Shown here: positions 52,412-52,964 of the stretch, piece by piece
Layout of the letters: each line of letters begins with the position of its first letter
Position numbering within the stretch: the stretch's first letter is position 1
Position numbers and translations under genes: made by a program
Notes under the pieces: generated by a model
What the model was told of the DNA's origin: nothing
Database searches by the model: none
What the model saw: only the letters and a program-made list of their open reading frames with translations
Assembly: GCF_016056275.1 (NCBI RefSeq)
Contig: NZ_JAECZA010000234.1
Coordinates: 1-52,964, forward strand
Direction: 5' to 3'
Source of the DNA: Dendronalium phyllosphericum CENA369
Lineage (GTDB): Bacteria; Cyanobacteriota; Cyanobacteriia; Cyanobacteriales; Nostocaceae
DNA: 52,964 nt

Positions 52412-52964
52412 CTACCAAGGACTCAATTCATTCTCAATTTCAGAAAGGTGATTCTGTGCATGAGAATGTATTTGTTGATGACAGTAATAATGCACTAGTT
52501 CTAAATTAGCGTAACTTTCGTTACCCCCATCACAAAAAGGTATTTTATGGTGTTTTTGTATGGGTTCATCATTGAATAATGATTCTCCACATACTGGACA
52601 GATAAAACCCTGTTTTTGGGCAAGCTTTTGATAACTAGGAATTAGACTTTTGAATTTAATATTCTGCCGATTTTCCCAATAGGCTGTTAGCTGTGGGTCA
52701 TCGGGAGAATAAGCACCCTTAACCATTGGATGCCGTCTAATCTTAAACCAATTAAATTTCAACAAATGTTTTCCTGTGCGCTTGTCACCAAACACCCAGT
52801 AATCACTTCTGTCTAAGTTTAACCTGCCCCAATAGCGGTGATAACGCTGCTGTTGATTGAACTTGGGGTGCATTCTTTTGGCGTACCTTTTCTCCCTCAC
52901 AAACATCCATCTATCTAAGCAAGAGAATATTTGTGAGGAAACTACTGTCCGGTAATAATTGGCG
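52412..52964 (-). CDS. Group II intron reverse transcriptase/maturase, C-terminal part (partial)
   Basis: The frame is open to the window edge and so is the end of a longer protein. It starts with NYYRTVVSSQIFSCLDRWMF, the thumb/X (maturase) domain signature, continues with NWFKIRRHPMVKGAYSPDDP, and ends in an HNH endonuclease domain with CPVCGESLF, HHKIPFCDGG, NLELVH and CHQQIH. It would reverse-transcribe and splice the intron and nick target DNA. The finger-palm catalytic part lies beyond the window. The stop is 15 bases before domain V. No disruption was seen in the visible part. Confidence 0.88.
   Translation of the reverse strand, partial: ANYYRTVVSSQIFSCLDRWMFVREKRYAKRMHPKFNQQQRYHRYWGRLNLDRSDYWVFGDKRTGKHLLKFNWFKIRRHPMVKGAYSPDDPQLTAYWENRQNIKFKSLIPSYQKLAQKQGFICPVCGESLFNDEPIQKHHKIPFCDGGNESYANLELVHYYCHQQIHSHAQNHLSEIENELSPW

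Overview
The window looks like chromosomal DNA from a filamentous, probably heterocyst-forming cyanobacterium (Nostocales). The evidence is the very frequent GCGATCGC (HIP1) octamer, tandem heptanucleotide repeats of the type described from heterocystous cyanobacteria, a HetP-family protein, a tRNA-Ala gene of cyanobacterial character, large PAS-type histidine kinases, Uma2 proteins, a kinase/SUMF1 fusion, and the cyanobacterial rsmA-ispE-DUF3082 gene order.

Layout. 0-5.4 kb: a decayed histidine-kinase tail, a TauE/SafE plus DUF1634 transporter pair, tRNA-Ala(UGC), trhO, an O-methyltransferase and a DUF389 membrane protein. 5.4-10.5 kb: a CPA1 Na+/H+ antiporter, an SDR oxidoreductase, a small conserved protein and an MgtE magnesium transporter. 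11-18 kb: a large PA14/Calx-beta/sugar-dehydrogenase protein, then a minus-strand set (GT2 glycosyltransferase, TVP38-type membrane protein, mercuric-reductase-like flavoprotein). 18-26.3 kb: a 2TM protein, a divergent azoreductase/HxlR pair, a Slr1339-like small protein, two tandem von Willebrand A proteins and a heterodimeric ABC exporter. 26.4-31.4 kb: a VapC-type toxin-antitoxin pair, penicillin-binding protein 1C, a divergent TrpC-like protein and a HetP-like protein. 31.4-33.5 kb is AT-rich and has no recognisable gene. 33.5-38.1 kb: a two-component pair (PAS kinase and REC-AraC regulator) and the DUF3082/ispE/rsmA cluster. 38.4-47.6 kb: a RelE-type toxin gene broken by one in-frame stop, a Ser/Thr kinase-SUMF1 fusion, an 84-bp tandem repeat, Uma2, a four-PAS histidine kinase, a tyrosine recombinase and a GerMN lipoprotein.

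The right end (45-53 kb) has an accessory, mobile character: tyrosine recombinase, a ParA/CopG-like partition pair with palindromic operator-like sites, an IS630 transposase remnant, a second Uma2, two small unknown genes, a seven-repeat CRISPR array and the 3' end of a group II intron (maturase C-terminus with HNH, domains V and VI) running off the window. The array reads leftward, so the intron 3' end lies where the leader should be. No cas gene is in the window.

Repeats have shaped much of the window: GC-rich intergenic elements, heptamer arrays close to start codons and inside operons, a palindromic element inserted twice in frame inside the PBP1C gene, and a perfect 383-bp duplication inside the PA14 gene. 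I saw no single wholly new multigene system. The most notable observations are the intron/CRISPR junction, the single-codon toxin inactivation, the repeat-derived insert in PBP1C, the substituted TrpC-like protein, and the orphan partition pair with its palindromes.
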